Source of the DNA: Clostridiales bacterium
Lineage (GTDB): Bacteria; Bacillota; Clostridia; Lachnospirales; Lachnospiraceae
DNA length: 64,000 nucleotides
Reading direction: 5' to 3'
Assembly: GCA_018372435.1 (NCBI GenBank)
Contig: JAHAJA010000007.1
Span: 1-64,000, forward strand
The position numbers and the translations under genes were made by a program. This document shows, one piece after another, positions 8,453 to 17,566 of the stretch (position 1 is its first letter; each line of letters opens with the position of its first letter). The notes beneath the pieces are model-generated. The model saw only the letters and a program-made list of their open reading frames with translations, ran no database searches and was not told where the DNA came from.

Positions 8453-9451
8453 TCACATATCTGCAATATTTTTACGAATTTTCCAAACATTATCCCCATA
8501 ATTACTTACTACAATAATACAAGTCTCATTTGTCCTGTCAAATGATGTTACGAAAGATACTCCTGGATCACAGCCCATGAAGTTTGGTATACACCTTCCA
8601 TCTTCCATCACACCAATCCATATACCATATCCATAGCTATCTTCATCATCACTAGCTTGAATACTTGTCATCTCATTAACCATATCTAAGGAGATGAATT
8701 CCCCCTCAAAAAGACAATTCCAGAACTTCAAGATATCTAAAACTGTTGTGAATGCTCCGCCAGCACCCGTTCCTTTCACATCTACACTATAGATATTCGT
8801 ATAGTAGTCGCCTCTCTCCTCATCATATATATAAGCATTCGCACATTTAGCTGGTAAACGATCTAATTCGTAATAACCTGTATCCATCATACCTGCTGGT
8901 TCAAAGATATGTTCTTTCAGATATTCATCAAATAACTGACCTGTTACCGACTCAATAATCATACCAAGTACTACGAATCCAGTATTGTTGTATTGAAACC
9001 TCTCCCCTCTTGGATATATCATTGGATTCTCAAGAAAGAGAGGTAGCAAATCTGACGAACGTCGAATCTTATAATTGGGATAGTCTCTCCATAACTCATC
9101 ATAATCCTCCATTACCGATTCATCGAAGTAATCTGGTATTCCAGATGTATGTGTTAACAATTGTCTTACGGTTATATCCGTATCAATTGCTTTCCAGTCC
9201 ATTGGAATTAAATTACCAAGTGTATCTGTAAATTGTAACTTTCCTGCCTCAATTAATTGTAAAATTGCCACTGCAACAAACACCTTACCTGCCGAGGCCG
9301 TTGGAAACTTGGTATCTAACGTATTCTTTCTCTCATTGGCATAATCCGCGTATCCAAAGGCCTGTTCATATATCCGTTCTCCTGCACGGTTTACAAGTAC
9401 ACAACCGCGAAATCCTTCTTCTATACATGTACTAAAATTCATCTTACTCAC
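8453..9451 (-). CDS. Serine hydrolase of the beta-lactamase/class C family
   Basis: 332 residues. The nucleophile motif SAGK is at 53-56 (SxxK), YNN near 153 is the Tyr-x-Asn motif, and HTSGIPDY is a typical conserved stretch. No signal peptide is present, so it is probably a cytoplasmic esterase or peptidase. Such proteins next to sugar-acid genes often deacetylate or de-esterify glycans, and here the pectinesterase follows 104 nt later, suggesting a shared role; that is inference. GGAGTGAG precedes the ATG. The remains of an acetyltransferase gene lie only seven bases upstream. Confidence 0.85.
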   Translation of the reverse strand: MSKMNFSTCIEEGFRGCVLVNRAGERIYEQAFGYADYANERKNTLDTKFPTASAGKVFVAVAILQLIEAGKLQFTDTLGNLIPMDWKAIDTDITVRQLLTHTSGIPDYFDESVMEDYDELWRDYPNYKIRRSSDLLPLFLENPMIYPRGERFQYNNTGFVVLGMIIESVTGQLFDEYLKEHIFEPAGMMDTGYYELDRLPAKCANAYIYDEERGDYYTNIYSVDVKGTGAGGAFTTVLDILKFWNCLFEGEFISLDMVNEMTSIQASDDEDSYGYGIWIGVMEDGRCIPNFMGCDPGVSFVTSFDRTNETCIIVVSNYGDNVWKIRKNIADM

Positions 9452-9458
9452 TCCTATT

Positions 9459-9534
9459 CTATTTATCTGAAGTCCATTCTCGTTTTAACAATGCATAACT
9501 ATATTATCAATCTTGTTGTTTCAAACTGTATCAT
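9459..9534 (-). pseudogene. Internally deleted GNAT acetyltransferase relic
   Basis: A GGAGG site at 9542-9546 and ATG at 9534 open the reading frame MIQFETTRLII, the canonical N-terminus of RimJ/RimL-like GNAT acetyltransferases. A stop follows at once. Two bases out of frame the sequence resumes as YALLKREWTSDK and a stop, the typical GNAT C-terminus. Both ends survive while the middle, normally about 150 codons, is gone, so I read this as a clean internal deletion rather than a small gene. It once formed an operon with the serine hydrolase. Confidence 0.65.
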
Positions 9535-9664
9535 TTCAATTCCTCCATTACATCCTTATAAGAATACCAAGATATGTTATATATAACACGTAATGTTACT
9601 TCTGTAAATAGTTGATATATATATATTAATTCTCGTCAGACAAATCAAGCACTACAGAACAAAA

Positions 9665-9716
9665 AATGTTACGGTAGCTATAACCAATCTCGTTTGGTTA
9701 TAGCTACCGTAACATT
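9665..9716 (-). terminator. Intrinsic terminator with a 23-bp perfect stem
   Basis: Positions 9665-9687 and 9694-9716 are perfectly complementary around a 6-nt loop (TCTCGT). On the minus strand a six-T run follows, ending the PfkB kinase transcript. The stem is far longer than needed for termination. Confidence 0.85.
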
Positions 9717-9762
9717 CTTATTAATAGTTCTATTTTGCTTTTTCATTATATTAGTTCATCGA

Positions 9763-10716
9763 TTAAAATTCTACTGCTGTCCATTCCATTCGTTGTAGAT
9801 ATTGTTCTACAATGGATTGTCCCATAGTAGGGTGAATTGTCTCAGCATGCGAGATCGTAATTGCTGACATAGCAATGGCATATTTGACGGTATCTATAAT
9901 TGATAAATCGTTCATAAATCCGTAAGCTAAACCAGCTACACAGGAATCTCCTGCACCAGTAACATTCACTACCGATACTTTATTTGCTTTAATGATTCCT
10001 TCGTTTTCCCCGTCATTGTAATAGATCCCATCAGAATCCAGACTTATGAATACATTCTGTATTCCCATACTACGGAAGTATGCTCCTGCTCTTCTTACAT
10101 CCTCTGTACTCTTTAATTCAAACCCACAAAGCACTTCGGCCTCTAAGCGATTCGGCTTAATTGTATGAAAGTAAGGTACTAGATGTTTAATTCTTGCAAC
10201 TTTGGAAGCAGAAACAGGATCTAGTACAAATCTTGTCTCGTCTTTGTAGGTTGTTAATAGATATTCCAATATCTTAGGATTATCTGTATCCAGAATCATA
10301 TATTCTGCATTTTTTATTATGTCCGCTTTACTATCAATGAATTCTTCCGTTACACTATCCGTGATCTTCATATCAACAATCGCAGATTCCATCTCACCTT
10401 GCTCATTAAGAATTGCCATATATGTTGGTGTTGATTCTCCCTCCACAATTAAGGAATCTTTCATATCCAAATGAATATCTTCTGCTGCTTTGAGAATACT
10501 TTTTCCTTTTTCATCGTTACCAATAATGGATATAAACTTTGTGTTCACATGCAATCTTGCCATATTTTCTGCAATATTTCGACACACTCCGCCAAATGAA
10601 ACTCGAACATTCCCAGGATTTGAATCCTGTGCCCTGTAATTTTGATAGGTGAATCCAATAATATCATATACGGAAACACCAAAGACTAACATATATGGTT
10701 CATTTTTAATACTCAT
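9763..10716 (-). CDS. PfkB family sugar/nucleoside kinase (PsuK-like)
   Basis: 317 residues. The FGGVCRNIAENMARL segment near 35-50 and the C-terminal GAGDSCVAG with the catalytic Asp near 253 are PfkB signatures, and KPNRLEAEVLCG lies between. The GGxxRNIAEN form is characteristic of pseudouridine kinase and related nucleoside kinases, so ATP-dependent phosphorylation of pseudouridine or a pentose is the best guess. No pseudouridine glycosidase gene is adjacent. I chose the ATG at 10716 with AGGGAGAAG upstream; an in-frame ATG at 10767 lacks a site and overlaps the likely promoter. Confidence 0.82.
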   Translation of the reverse strand: MSIKNEPYMLVFGVSVYDIIGFTYQNYRAQDSNPGNVRVSFGGVCRNIAENMARLHVNTKFISIIGNDEKGKSILKAAEDIHLDMKDSLIVEGESTPTYMAILNEQGEMESAIVDMKITDSVTEEFIDSKADIIKNAEYMILDTDNPKILEYLLTTYKDETRFVLDPVSASKVARIKHLVPYFHTIKPNRLEAEVLCGFELKSTEDVRRAGAYFRSMGIQNVFISLDSDGIYYNDGENEGIIKANKVSVVNVTGAGDSCVAGLAYGFMNDLSIIDTVKYAIAMSAITISHAETIHPTMGQSIVEQYLQRMEWTAVEF

Positions 10717-10827
10717 TTGATACTTCTTCTCCCTACTTAATCGATTTGCACACATTTTTTGATTCATATTTTAATATAATATTACATTTTAGTTTCAATT
10801 TCAACGGAAAATTCACTGTAAATTTTT

Positions 10828-12273
10828 TCATGCTTTTGGGTTTGTTTTAGAAGACAAATTGGGTATCCATATAGTAAATGTTACTCCATTACTTTCATTC
10901 TTTACAGAATACGTTCCTTTATGCATATCCATAATTCTCTTAACAATAGCTAGCCCAATCCCATGACCTTCATTATCTCGACCTCTTACTTGGTCTACTT
11001 TGTAGAAAACATTGAAGATTTGTTCCAAGCTTTCTTCCGGTATATTCTCTCCTGAATTAAAGACGCTAAGTTCGCAACCTTGATTTTTCCCTTTGAGATT
11101 GATTCTAACATACCCAGGTGAGTTTGCGTATTTAATAGCGTTACTCAACAAATTGCTGATTACTCTTTCCATTAGATGCTCATCCACATGTGTTAACACA
11201 TCTTCCTCACACGTAAACCTAATTTCTACACTTCTCATATCTGCTATATGCTGGAACTTTTCAATTGACTCATGAATGAGTTTTTTTATTGAGACTTGCA
11301 ATACCTGAAGTTCTAACGACACATCCTCTAACTTAGAAAGTTCTAATAATTCCTTTATCAACTCATTAATACGATCACATTCATCGACTATTACGTCATA
11401 ATATTTTTCTTTGGTCTGTTCATCCTCTGCTACATTATATTTTAATCCTTCTACATACCCTTTAATGACAGCAATAGGCGTCTTTAGTTCATGTGATATA
11501 TCGCGAACAAGTACCTTCCGCTCCTCTATATCTTCTTGTAAAGATCTGATACTATTGCTTAATTTATCAGATAACAAGTTGATGCTTATTGCTAATTCAC
11601 CAATCTCGTCATTAGACGTTATTTCAATCTTTTCACCAAATTTAAGATTTCTCATATCCCTTGCTATATGATTCATCTTAATAATAGGGTCCGATATCTT
11701 ATGGGACAAATACAGCACTGCTACAATACCAATTACGATCATTACAATCCCTGAAGCCAAATAGAATTCATTGGCTACATCTACACTCTCTTGAATCCCC
11801 TTAACAGATTTCGTAATTACAAGGAACACATCCTCACTTATTGTTGACGTAAAGAAAATCTTTGGTGGTAATCCATTTTTTCTCTCAAGTACTTGATACA
11901 TATACCCATCTTCCTGCCACAAATGATATCTTTTAATCATATTTTGTATACTCTTTGATACTACAATATCTTTTAGTTTATTTTTAAGATACGAAGAATG
12001 TAAAACATTCATTTCTTCATCTAGGATTGAAATCTTTACATCTTCATCATTATCTATATCTGTTATAAGGGTATCAATTTCATCAATATTATCTCTATAT
12101 ACAGTTTCAATCTCTTTTTGAAATTGTAAGAAACTTCTCTCATTCTTATAGATATAGTATTTTTCAAGGTAAGCTTGATTCATAAAGATTCCTATTCCGA
12201 CTAATAGTATTGTAAAAACAGTAAAAACTATCATGAGTTTGTTCGTTATCTTCAAGTAATCCCTCCTATTCAT
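10828..12273 (-). CDS. Membrane sensor histidine kinase
   Basis: 481 residues: TM1 about 13-33, an extracytoplasmic sensor region of ~135 residues, TM2 about 170-190, a HAMP linker, HisKA with the phosphoacceptor His261 in DISHELKTPI, and HATPase with N box (NLLSNAIKYA), G1 (VFNSGENIP) and G2 (GHGIGLAIV). It phosphorylates the response regulator encoded just upstream; the reading frames overlap by 8 nt, implying translational coupling. The stimulus is unknown. The following kinase gene is a separate unit. Confidence 0.93.
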   Translation of the reverse strand: MNRRDYLKITNKLMIVFTVFTILLVGIGIFMNQAYLEKYYIYKNERSFLQFQKEIETVYRDNIDEIDTLITDIDNDEDVKISILDEEMNVLHSSYLKNKLKDIVVSKSIQNMIKRYHLWQEDGYMYQVLERKNGLPPKIFFTSTISEDVFLVITKSVKGIQESVDVANEFYLASGIVMIVIGIVAVLYLSHKISDPIIKMNHIARDMRNLKFGEKIEITSNDEIGELAISINLLSDKLSNSIRSLQEDIEERKVLVRDISHELKTPIAVIKGYVEGLKYNVAEDEQTKEKYYDVIVDECDRINELIKELLELSKLEDVSLELQVLQVSIKKLIHESIEKFQHIADMRSVEIRFTCEEDVLTHVDEHLMERVISNLLSNAIKYANSPGYVRINLKGKNQGCELSVFNSGENIPEESLEQIFNVFYKVDQVRGRDNEGHGIGLAIVKRIMDMHKGTYSVKNESNGVTFTIWIPNLSSKTNPKA

Positions 12274-12949
12274 TCCTCTTAAGTTCTTCTAGACGATACC
12301 CCGTCCCACGAATTGTCTGTATATATCTTCCTGTATCTTGTAACTTAGCTCTTAGCGTTTTAATATTTGTATCAAGCGTTCGACTATCGCCCTCAAAATC
12401 AAATCCCCATACTTGATTTATTAACATATCCCTTGTCAAAGTAAGCCCTTTATTATGCATAAAATATTCTAATAGCTGATATTCCTTATTGTTCAGAATC
12501 ACTTCTTCCTCATCAACGAACACTTTATGCTCTAATTGATTTAATATTAACTCACCACATTGTAACGTTGCGGTTTTCTTTTTCTCAATCTTACGTAACA
12601 AGGTTTTTATTCTAGCCATAAAGACTGGATAACTAAATGGTTTTGTAATATAATCGTCTGCACCTGCATGAAGTCCTTGGATTTCGTTCCTTTCATCACC
12701 TAGTGCTGTTAACATAACAACCGGCATCTCGGATTGTATCCGAATCTCATCGAGAACTTCCCAACCCGATAATTCTGGCATCATAACATCTAAGATAATT
12801 AAATCTATTTCACTGTTGTCATAGAACGCCTGCAAAGCGTCACTACCATTCTCTGCCTCTATTACAATATAAGATTCTTTCTTTAACATATCTCGAATTA
12901 ATTCTCGAAATATCGGATCATCATCTGCTATTAAAATAGTAATTTCCAT
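12266..12949 (-). CDS. OmpR/PhoB-type response regulator
   Basis: 227 residues. The receiver domain (1-118) has the acidic pocket ADDDP at 8-12, phosphoacceptor Asp54 in IILDVMMPE, and Lys103 in ITKPFS. A winged-helix Trans_reg_C domain follows (about 128-224), ending RGTGYRLEE. It partners the kinase whose gene overlaps its 3' end. It is the first gene of the pair; a TTGACA sequence about 105 nt upstream may be part of the promoter, with a poor -10. Confidence 0.93.
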   Translation of the reverse strand: MEITILIADDDPIFRELIRDMLKKESYIVIEAENGSDALQAFYDNSEIDLIILDVMMPELSGWEVLDEIRIQSEMPVVMLTALGDERNEIQGLHAGADDYITKPFSYPVFMARIKTLLRKIEKKKTATLQCGELILNQLEHKVFVDEEEVILNNKEYQLLEYFMHNKGLTLTRDMLINQVWGFDFEGDSRTLDTNIKTLRAKLQDTGRYIQTIRGTGYRLEELKRNE

Positions 12950-13120
12950 ATATAGTATAACTCCATTCTCAAAGAATTCTATATTAGTTTTTGATATTCT
13001 TCATACTTTGCTCTTCTGATAATAGGATACGTTGTTTTCTTTTATTTATTAAGATCCGAGTGTCAAATCGATTTCTTCTACCCTATTCGATATAGACAAA
13101 TATAGTATATGGAAATAGCT

Positions 13121-13167
13121 AAAAAACTCGTGATGGTTTTCATATCAAACTTTCACGAGTTTTTCTT
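13121..13167 (-). terminator. Terminator of the metNIQ operon
   Basis: A 12-bp stem, AAAAACTCGTGA (13122-13133) with TCACGAGTTTTT (13153-13164), closes the transcript shortly after metQ on the minus strand. The A-rich left arm gives the minus-strand T tract. Confidence 0.85.
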
Positions 13168-13205
13168 TTATTGAGTTTTATTGAATTTTATTGAATTAAC
13201 TTTAT

Positions 13206-14024
13206 TTATTCTTCAAAAGGTACAACCGCTCCATCATAAGTATCATTGATGAACTTCTTAATTTCATCTGATTTTAATACTTCAACTAACTTCTTGATAC
13301 CTTTTTTATCTTCGTTACCTTCTTTTACTGCGATAACATTTACATAAGTCTTAGCGGCTTCGGATTCTGAAGATTCATATGCAACTGCATCTTTACCTAC
13401 TGAGAATCCTGCTTCTAATGCATAGTTACCATTTAATACAACGAATGCTACTTCAGGAATTACTCTTGATACTTGAGCTGCTTCTAACTCTTGAATCTTA
13501 ATATCGTTTGGGTTATCCACAATATCTTTAACTGTTGCTTCAAGACCTACACCATCTTTTAGTGTAATAATTCCGTTGTCTTGTAATAATAATAATGCTC
13601 TTGCTTCATTCGTTGTATCGTTAGGAACAGCAATTACATCACCTTTTTTAAGTTCTGATAACTCTGTCTTTGTTCCTGGATAGATACCAAATGGTTCATA
13701 GTGGATACCACCTGCATTTACTAATTTGGTCCCATATTCTTTATTGAATGAATCTAAATAAGGAATATGTTGAAAATAATTTGCATCAAAATCACCACTA
13801 TCAACAACTAAATTAGGCTGTACATAATCAGTGAATTCTGTAACTTGTAAATCCCAGCCATCTTTCGCTAAGATTGTTTTCGCTTGTGCAAGGATCTCTG
13901 CATGTGGCGTTGTGGATGCAGCTACTGTAATTACTTTACTTTCTGTATCATCAGCTTTCTTACATCCTGTTAAAGATGCCACCATTAAAGTTCCGATAAC
14001 TATTGCTAATAATTTTTTCTTCAT
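13206..14024 (-). CDS. metQ: Methionine ABC transporter substrate-binding lipoprotein
   Basis: 272 residues of the NlpA/MetQ family. A lipoprotein signal with LTGC at about 18-21 anchors it to the outer face of the membrane. Body motifs include TTPHAEIL, DYVQPN, FDANYFQH and VAVPNDTTNEARAL, all characteristic of D/L-methionine binding proteins. It is the last gene of metN-metI-metQ, 40 nt after metI. No S-box riboswitch precedes the operon, so methionine control must differ from the classical clostridial pattern. Confidence 0.93.
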   Translation of the reverse strand: MKKKLLAIVIGTLMVASLTGCKKADDTESKVITVAASTTPHAEILAQAKTILAKDGWDLQVTEFTDYVQPNLVVDSGDFDANYFQHIPYLDSFNKEYGTKLVNAGGIHYEPFGIYPGTKTELSELKKGDVIAVPNDTTNEARALLLLQDNGIITLKDGVGLEATVKDIVDNPNDIKIQELEAAQVSRVIPEVAFVVLNGNYALEAGFSVGKDAVAYESSESEAAKTYVNVIAVKEGNEDKKGIKKLVEVLKSDEIKKFINDTYDGAVVPFEE

Positions 14025-14064
14025 ACTACTACTCCTCCTTTTTTATAAATACATAAAACGCTTT

Positions 14065-14730
14065 TTATTTCGTGCTTCTCTTATCTAAGCGCTTTGATAA
14101 GAACATTCCTAAACCTTGGAATAACTGTGCTAATACAACAAGGATTACAACGGTTACAATCATAATATCAGTCTGATAACGATAGTAACCATAGCGAATT
14201 GCTATATCTCCTAATCCGCCACCACCTACAGCTCCTGCCATTGCAGAGTAACCAAGAATTGTACCGATTGCAATCGTTGCTCCAACGATTAATGGAGTAC
14301 GTGCTTCTACTAAAAGTACTTTTCGAATTATTGTCCATGTGGAAGCCCCCATGCTTTGCGCGGCCTCAATAACCCCGTGATCAACTTCCTTAAGTGACGA
14401 TTCTACCATTCTTCCTATGAATGGTGTTGCTGCAATAACAAGTGGAACAATAGTTGCCGTTGGTCCATAGCTCTTACCAAGTAAGAATCTTGTAAACGGA
14501 ATTAATAATACTACAAGTATTAAAAATGGTACACTTCGTACAATATTAGCGAATACATCTAGTATTTTATAGATGACCCCATTTGGCTTAATTCCATCTT
14601 TATCTGTAATGGTAAGTACGATACCCATTGGTAATCCAAGTAGATATCCCACACATGTAGATGCTAGAATCATATAAAGACTTTCAAACAACCCCGTCTT
14701 TAACATATCGATAATTCCTTGATCAAACAT
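14065..14730 (-). CDS. metI: Methionine ABC transporter permease
   Basis: 221 residues with five or six membrane helices and the BPD_transp_1 coupling loop (EAAQSMGASTWTIIRKVLL, near 140). The length and the GLPMGIVLTIT stretch match MetI. It forms the membrane channel of the MetNIQ importer. Its start overlaps the end of metN by 8 nt, so the two are translationally coupled. Confidence 0.93.
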   Translation of the reverse strand: MFDQGIIDMLKTGLFESLYMILASTCVGYLLGLPMGIVLTITDKDGIKPNGVIYKILDVFANIVRSVPFLILVVLLIPFTRFLLGKSYGPTATIVPLVIAATPFIGRMVESSLKEVDHGVIEAAQSMGASTWTIIRKVLLVEARTPLIVGATIAIGTILGYSAMAGAVGGGGLGDIAIRYGYYRYQTDIMIVTVVILVVLAQLFQGLGMFLSKRLDKRSTK

Positions 14731-15730
14731 TAAGATCCACCTCCTCCACTACTAGCTTTCTATTTCGTAGATACGTAATCATCTTTTCAGCAATTACTTC
14801 ATCTTCTGGAAGTTGTAAAATCATTTCTCCCATTGCTTTACCACCGATATTACGAGTATCTGCTCCCATAATATTAATTGGTGTGTTGAACGAAAGAATC
14901 ATATTACCAATAACTGGTTCGAAAGAAGATTGTTCACCAAATACAATTCTTACAAATCGCTGTCCATTCATTAATGCTGTCATTGAAGTACCTTGATATA
15001 CAAGTCTCTTTGCTTCGTCCGTTTTAGGTTCTGTAAAGATATCTTTCACATAGCCCGTCTCTGCAAGTTTACCATTATTTAAGATAGCTACTTTATTACA
15101 GATTTCTTGAATAACCTTCATCTCATGAGTAATCACTACTATAGTAATTCCAAATCGTCTGTTAATATCTTTTAATAGATTAAGTATTGAATTCGTTGTC
15201 TCTGGATCAAGAGCGCTTGTTGCCTCATCACATAATAAGATTTTAGGGTTATTGGCGATTCCTCTTGCTATAGCTACTCTTTGTTTTTGACCACCAGATA
15301 GCTGCACTGGATATGCATTTTCCTTATTCTCTAATCCGACAATCTTTAGTAATTCTCTTGCTCTTTCTTTCGCTTCTTTCTTCTTAACTCCTGCAATCTC
15401 TAATGGAAAACATACATTATCGATAACTGTTCTTTGCATAAGTAGATTAAAGTGTTGGAAGATCATTGCGATCTCCATTCTAGTCTTACGTAATTCCTTG
15501 TTCGATATCTTCCCTAAGTCTTTGCCATCTATAATAACGGTACCTTCTGTTGGTCTCTCAAGGAAATTGATACAACGAACTAAGGTACTCTTTCCAGCAC
15601 CTGACATACCAATCATTCCAAAGATATCTCCTTTTTCAATATCTATCGAAATGTTTTGTAAAGCTTTCACTTGCCCGGATTTGCTCTCAAATGTTTTTGA
15701 AACATTCTTAATCTGAATAATTGGTTCCAT
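14723..15730 (-). CDS. metN: Methionine ABC transporter ATP-binding protein
   Basis: 335 residues. Walker A GMSGAGKST (near 39-47), the signature LSGGQKQR, Walker B ILLCDEATSA and the switch His in VVITHEM are intact. Residues ~255-335 form the NIL regulatory domain that binds methionine and inhibits transport. GGGGAAGGAG lies just upstream of the ATG. A good promoter lies about 130 nt upstream. Confidence 0.95.
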   Translation of the reverse strand: MEPIIQIKNVSKTFESKSGQVKALQNISIDIEKGDIFGMIGMSGAGKSTLVRCINFLERPTEGTVIIDGKDLGKISNKELRKTRMEIAMIFQHFNLLMQRTVIDNVCFPLEIAGVKKKEAKERARELLKIVGLENKENAYPVQLSGGQKQRVAIARGIANNPKILLCDEATSALDPETTNSILNLLKDINRRFGITIVVITHEMKVIQEICNKVAILNNGKLAETGYVKDIFTEPKTDEAKRLVYQGTSMTALMNGQRFVRIVFGEQSSFEPVIGNMILSFNTPINIMGADTRNIGGKAMGEMILQLPEDEVIAEKMITYLRNRKLVVEEVDLNV

Positions 15731-15787
15731 ACGTTCTCCTTCCCCTGTAATTGTCCTCTTTTAGCAATATCTATTCTTACATATACT

Positions 15788-15807
15788 GTAATATTCTACA
15801 ATATTAC
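15788..15807 (-). other. Short perfect hairpin in the metN leader
   Basis: GTAATATT and AATATTAC form an 8-bp stem with a 4-nt loop inside the ~130-nt untranslated leader of metNIQ. It is too small and AT-rich to be a terminator and bears no resemblance to the SAM-I, SAM-II or T-box elements. It could be an operator or an RNA-stability element. Confidence 0.3.
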
Positions 15808-15862
15808 GTGCGCATCTTACATATCTTACTTTTCCTAGTATGTATGTAGGATTATAAAGTAT

Positions 15863-15891
15863 ATAATAAGTATAATATTCCAATTTGTCAA
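15863..15891 (-). promoter_or_regulatory. Sigma-A promoter of metNIQ
   Basis: On the minus strand TTGACA (15886-15891) and TATTAT (15863-15868) are separated by exactly 17 nt. The start site would lie near 15856, giving a leader of about 125 nt. The rest of the 15731-16058 gap holds the small hairpin at 15788 and the dtd hairpin at 15970; no riboswitch was found. Confidence 0.75.
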
Positions 15892-15969
15892 TCCTAAATT
15901 TGAATTATAACGGATTTTTTAGCAGATATGCTATCGAATATAACTTGATTGTTATTCTTTCACATAGTA

Positions 15970-16021
15970 ACAGTGTAGATTATAGGGTTACCTATCTATA
16001 AGTATCCCTAGCCTACACTGT
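15970..16021 (-). terminator. Long-loop hairpin after dtd
   Basis: ACAGTGTAG (15970-15978) pairs with CTACACTGT (16013-16021), and TAGGG/CCCTA pair inside. The minus-strand flank is only weakly T-rich, so termination is plausible but not certain. Confidence 0.45.
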
Positions 16022-16058
16022 CATAATAATACTATTACTAGCTATTCCATACTGTTTA

Positions 16059-16508
16059 CTACTTAATCATACTCTCATCTAATATGATTGTAAATGGTCC
16101 ATCATTTTCCAAGCTAACTTTCATATCTGCACCAAATTCACCTGATTGCACAACTGGAATTATCTTCTTAAATTGATCTATGCAGTATTCATATAATGCA
16201 TTTGCCAAATCAGGTTTACCCGCATTCACAAAACTTGGACGATTTCCTTTTTTGCAATCTGCATACAATGTAAATTGAGAGATTACGAGTAATTCACCAT
16301 TCACATCGTTGATGGATAGATTCGTTTTCCCCTCCCCATCTTCAAAGATACGCATCTTACTAATTTTATCGATGAATTTATCACAGATATCCTTGGTATC
16401 TTCATTACCTACACCAAGAAAGATCAATAATCCTTTACCAATCTTACCAATTGTTTCTCCATCTACTGCAACTGCAGCATGGTTTACTCTTTGAATTACA
16501 ACTTTCAT
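16059..16508 (-). CDS. dtd: D-aminoacyl-tRNA deacylase
   Basis: 149 residues, the normal size of DTD. MKVVIQRV at the start, the SQFTLYADCKKGNRPSF block (catalytic SQxxLxA and GxRP regions), and the C-terminal GPFTIILDE are family signatures. The enzyme frees tRNAs mischarged with D-amino acids or glycine. ATG at 16508 is the conserved start; an in-frame upstream ATG at 16559 adds 17 unrelated residues. The leader holds the 18-nt motif described at 16521-16538, shared with xth and the 79-codon ORF. Confidence 0.95.
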   Translation of the reverse strand: MKVVIQRVNHAAVAVDGETIGKIGKGLLIFLGVGNEDTKDICDKFIDKISKMRIFEDGEGKTNLSINDVNGELLVISQFTLYADCKKGNRPSFVNAGKPDLANALYEYCIDQFKKIIPVVQSGEFGADMKVSLENDGPFTIILDESMIK

Positions 16509-16520
16509 ACTATATATTAT

Positions 16521-16538
16521 TCCTTTCCAAAGTCTGAA
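16521..16538 (-). promoter_or_regulatory. Conserved leader motif, copy 1 (before dtd)
   Basis: Minus strand TTCAGACTTTGGAAAGGA ends 12 nt before the dtd ATG. Upstream, GTCTGAA can pair with TTCAGAC around a 12-nt loop, so the motif is the 3' half of a hairpin joined to a GGAAAGGA ribosome site. The same 18 nt, with few changes, precede two other genes. Confidence 0.5.
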
Positions 16539-16587
16539 GACTTCGTGCTGTTCAGACATGACAAGTGGAATGAAAGGCGCTTAATAA

Positions 16588-17433
16588 TTACAATTGTCGA
16601 TCAACTTCCAATCCTTTCAAATCTTCCTCAATAAGTTGTTGCGCCCTAATGAGATTTTGAATTTCATTTTGGATTTTATCGTGTGTTGTATCTGCTGTCT
16701 GTATTACTTGTGTAGCATCTTTAATTCCACTATCTTCTCTCTCTACCTGTTTCTTTTCTTCTTCCTCTTTTTCTTCCTTGACCTTCTTCGCATCTTCGAT
16801 TTCTTCTTCTAACTTCTCGTCTATATCTTCTTTTGCTTGGTTAACCAATTCATCTACAATTTCATTATTCGCTTCTTCCATGATTTTATCCGCTGCTTTT
16901 GCTGCTTTAACCATTGGATCTGCTTTTAATAATGCCTGATGAATAGCGCTGATTGTGGCACTTTCACCAGCCTTTTGAGATTTTGCAGATTGTACTCTAG
17001 CGGTCCATTCCTCTTCTGCCTTATCTAAATTAATTAATTCTGTAATATATGCATCACTATGAAGGTTATCCTTGTAAGTTTCCGCTAATTCAGCTTTGCT
17101 TTGCGTAACCTTATCTAACTCTTTTTGCGCATTTACTGCTTCTTCCTCTAACTTTGTCATACGCTCTGTTCGCGAAACAAGGTCGTTATCCGTCTTAAGC
17201 TGGCTAGAAAAAACATCTCCTAATTTCTTCATTGCTTCTTTTCTAGCATCTAGTTTCTTCTGCGTCGCCACATCCTTACCTAATGATAAATCTGCAGCAT
17301 TCAAGGTTTTTCCTTGTAAACCTTTGTTCTCTTCTTGTCTAAGCTTTTTAAGACTCTGCTTTCCACCGGTTGCAACTCCAAAATGCATCGAGTTATTCTC
17401 CGTATTACCTAGCCCCTTAAAATTAACATTCAT
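16588..17433 (-). CDS. Coiled-coil hypothetical protein
   Basis: 281 residues, very rich in Glu, Lys, Ala and Gln, with no signal peptide or membrane segment. Heptad-like helices run from about 50 to 180, and an almost pure Glu/Lys/Asp stretch lies around 205-235. I do not recognise a family. ATG at 17433 (MNVNFKGLG) has GGGAGGAAGATAT directly upstream; an in-frame ATG at 17490 would add a basic stretch and lacks a good site. It sits between dtd and the NSS symporter on the same strand. Small uncharacterised coiled-coil proteins of this style occur in motile clostridia, but no role can be assigned. Confidence 0.7.
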   Translation of the reverse strand: MNVNFKGLGNTENNSMHFGVATGGKQSLKKLRQEENKGLQGKTLNAADLSLGKDVATQKKLDARKEAMKKLGDVFSSQLKTDNDLVSRTERMTKLEEEAVNAQKELDKVTQSKAELAETYKDNLHSDAYITELINLDKAEEEWTARVQSAKSQKAGESATISAIHQALLKADPMVKAAKAADKIMEEANNEIVDELVNQAKEDIDEKLEEEIEDAKKVKEEKEEEEKKQVEREDSGIKDATQVIQTADTTHDKIQNEIQNLIRAQQLIEEDLKGLEVDRQL

Positions 17434-17566
17434 ATATCTTCCTCCCATCCTAGGTCGACGACCCATTACACTTCGTTGACCATTATCCATTATATAATAG
17501 TAATATCGACAGAAAGTATGAAAGTATTAACTTTTAAGATGGCTAGTACCTCTACAACTACTTGCT

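Noticed and set aside
15731..16058. SAM riboswitch or T-box upstream of metNIQ
   Set aside because: Expected in clostridia, but none of the conserved S-box or T-box sequence blocks are present; only a promoter and small hairpins.
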